DNA of 6,148 nt from an uncultured Chloroflexota bacterium (GTDB lineage: Bacteria > Chloroflexota > Limnocylindria > Limnocylindrales > Limnocylindraceae), in the NCBI GenBank assembly GCA_903820655.1, contig CAIJIA010000124.1, positions 1 through 6,148 of the forward strand, given 5' to 3'. The position numbers and the translations under genes were made by a program. Within the stretch, counting starts at the first letter, position 1, and each line of letters begins with the position of its first letter. The notes beneath the pieces are model-generated. The model was not told where the DNA came from and did no database searches. It saw only the letters and a list, made by a program, of their open reading frames with translations. Of this stretch, positions 5,513 to 6,148 are shown in pieces.

Positions 5513-6148
5513 TTAGCGGCCGCTACTCCCAGGGGCACCGATCGGCTCCCCCGCCGCGCAGAGAGGGCAGTCACCTGGCTCATATGTCGGCAAGTTCAGC
5601 GTGATTCCAGCGATCAGTGGAATTGGATCTCGCCCCTCTGCCTCAATTGCGGTGAGCCCTGGCGTGCGGCTTGCGACTACCGCGGCGGCGATTGGATGCG
5701 CACCCGCGGCATACAGTGGCGGAAGAAGTGCTTGCAGCGATCCGCCCGTAGTCAGAATGTCGTCAACCAAGAGCACGCGTGCGCGTGGTGGAATCCGAAA
5801 GCCGCGACGGAACTCGCGACGCGTGGCTCCGTCAGTGCCACGCACCTCTTCGGCGAAGAGCCCGCGCACACCGAGCAGTCGGCCGACCTCATACGCCAAC
5901 AAGACGCCCCCAGTGGTTGGCCCAACGACGAGGTCAATGTCGCCACCAAGCGCCTGAACGTTCTCGAGGCTCTGCACCGCGAGTGCGTGCGTGATCTCTG
6001 CAGCGGCAGAGGGGTGCTGCAGTAGCGACCACTTCTCAAGGTACTGGTCGCCGTGGCGCCCACTCTTGAGCAAGAAGTGTCCACGCTGCAGTGCCCCCGT
6101 CGCGAGCAGCAAACCCTCGATTCGCTGCGCAGTTGCTGCGCGATCGCG
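5513..6148 (-). CDS. pyrE: Orotate phosphoribosyltransferase, 5' end beyond the window (partial)
   Basis: The enzyme joins orotate to PRPP to give OMP in cytoplasmic pyrimidine synthesis. Of the protein, 211 residues are visible. Numbering from the window edge: an N-terminal helix and LLLATGAL (13-20), FLLKSGRHGD (25-34, orotate/PRPP region), VVGPTTGGV (74-82), a catalytic loop rich in Arg (about 108-116), the PRPP-binding signature VLLVDDILTTGGS (125-137), and a C-terminal LPTYEPGDCPLC segment (186-197, Cys194 and Cys197) typical of the shorter bacterial/archaeal-like PyrE subgroup. The frame is open to base 6148. A TTG at 6112 is possible as a start, but it would cut into the first conserved helix (QRIEGLLLATGAL), so the true start most likely lies outside the window. 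The usual lysines of the catalytic loop appear as arginines here. The stop TAA (5515-5513) abuts the lipoprotein stop. Confidence 0.93.
   Translation of the reverse strand, partial: RDRAATAQRIEGLLLATGALQRGHFLLKSGRHGDQYLEKWSLLQHPSAAAEITHALAVQSLENVQALGGDIDLVVGPTTGGVLLAYEVGRLLGVRGLFAEEVRGTDGATRREFRRGFRIPPRARVLLVDDILTTGGSLQALLPPLYAAGAHPIAAAVVASRTPGLTAIEAEGRDPIPLIAGITLNLPTYEPGDCPLCAAGEPIGAPGSSGR
5514..5525. repeat. 12-bp palindrome at abutting convergent stops
   Basis: TAGCGGCCGCTA is a perfect palindrome overlapping the pyrE stop codon, beginning 2 nt after the lipoprotein stop. About 7 nt further on, GGGG (5532-5535) and CCCC (5548-5551) flank CCGATCGG and could form a second, imperfect hairpin. 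Either might help end lipoprotein transcription inside the pyrE 3' end, but neither has a U tract. Chance is a fair alternative in such GC-rich DNA. Confidence 0.3.

Noticed and set aside
6110..6112. TTG 6112 as the pyrE start
   Set aside because: It removes the conserved N-terminal helix residues visible upstream (QRIEG), and the frame is open to the window edge; the start is probably outside.

Overview
This is a compact, GC-rich bacterial chromosomal segment of ordinary housekeeping character. The GC-rich composition and strong G/C preference at codon third positions were judged by eye. No gap between genes exceeds about 50 bases. I see no mobile element, CRISPR array, tRNA or rRNA. The heme A synthase (CtaA) implies an aerobic organism with an a-type cytochrome oxidase. 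Three features together suggest Chloroflexota or a nearby lineage: the CtaA-CtaB fusion, the CPLC-tailed orotate phosphoribosyltransferase, and a thioredoxin-like lipoprotein with an FCxxxxCGP motif. That placement is an inference; Actinomycetota-like lineages are not excluded.

Layout. The left part is a plus-strand run: a probable C-terminal tail of an unidentified gene (1-68), an exonuclease III-type AP endonuclease (83-907), a full-length Sua5-type threonylcarbamoyl-AMP synthase (904-1965, overlapping by 4 nt as GTGA), and a YczE-like membrane protein (1976-2662). Spacing suggests one operon. It meets, tail to tail with a 10-nt gap, a minus-strand CtaA-CtaB fusion (4496 down to 2673). Divergent from that gene, only 47 nt away, is a plus-strand secreted lipoprotein with a C-terminal thioredoxin-like domain (4544-5512). 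Its stop codon abuts the stop codon of a minus-strand pyrE (5513 to beyond 6148), which is cut by the window edge.

The most interesting region is the 47-nt divergent interval 4497-4543. Each gene has a TANNNT -10-like hexamer followed by exactly 6 nt and then its start codon. The lipoprotein frame has a stop codon inside its own -10 box. Both genes therefore look leaderless, transcribed from back-to-back promoters. The geometry pairs heme A/heme O synthesis with an extracytoplasmic thiol-type lipoprotein, which makes the lipoprotein a candidate accessory factor for CtaA or cytochrome oxidase biogenesis. I found no wholly new system in the window; this pairing is the best lead.
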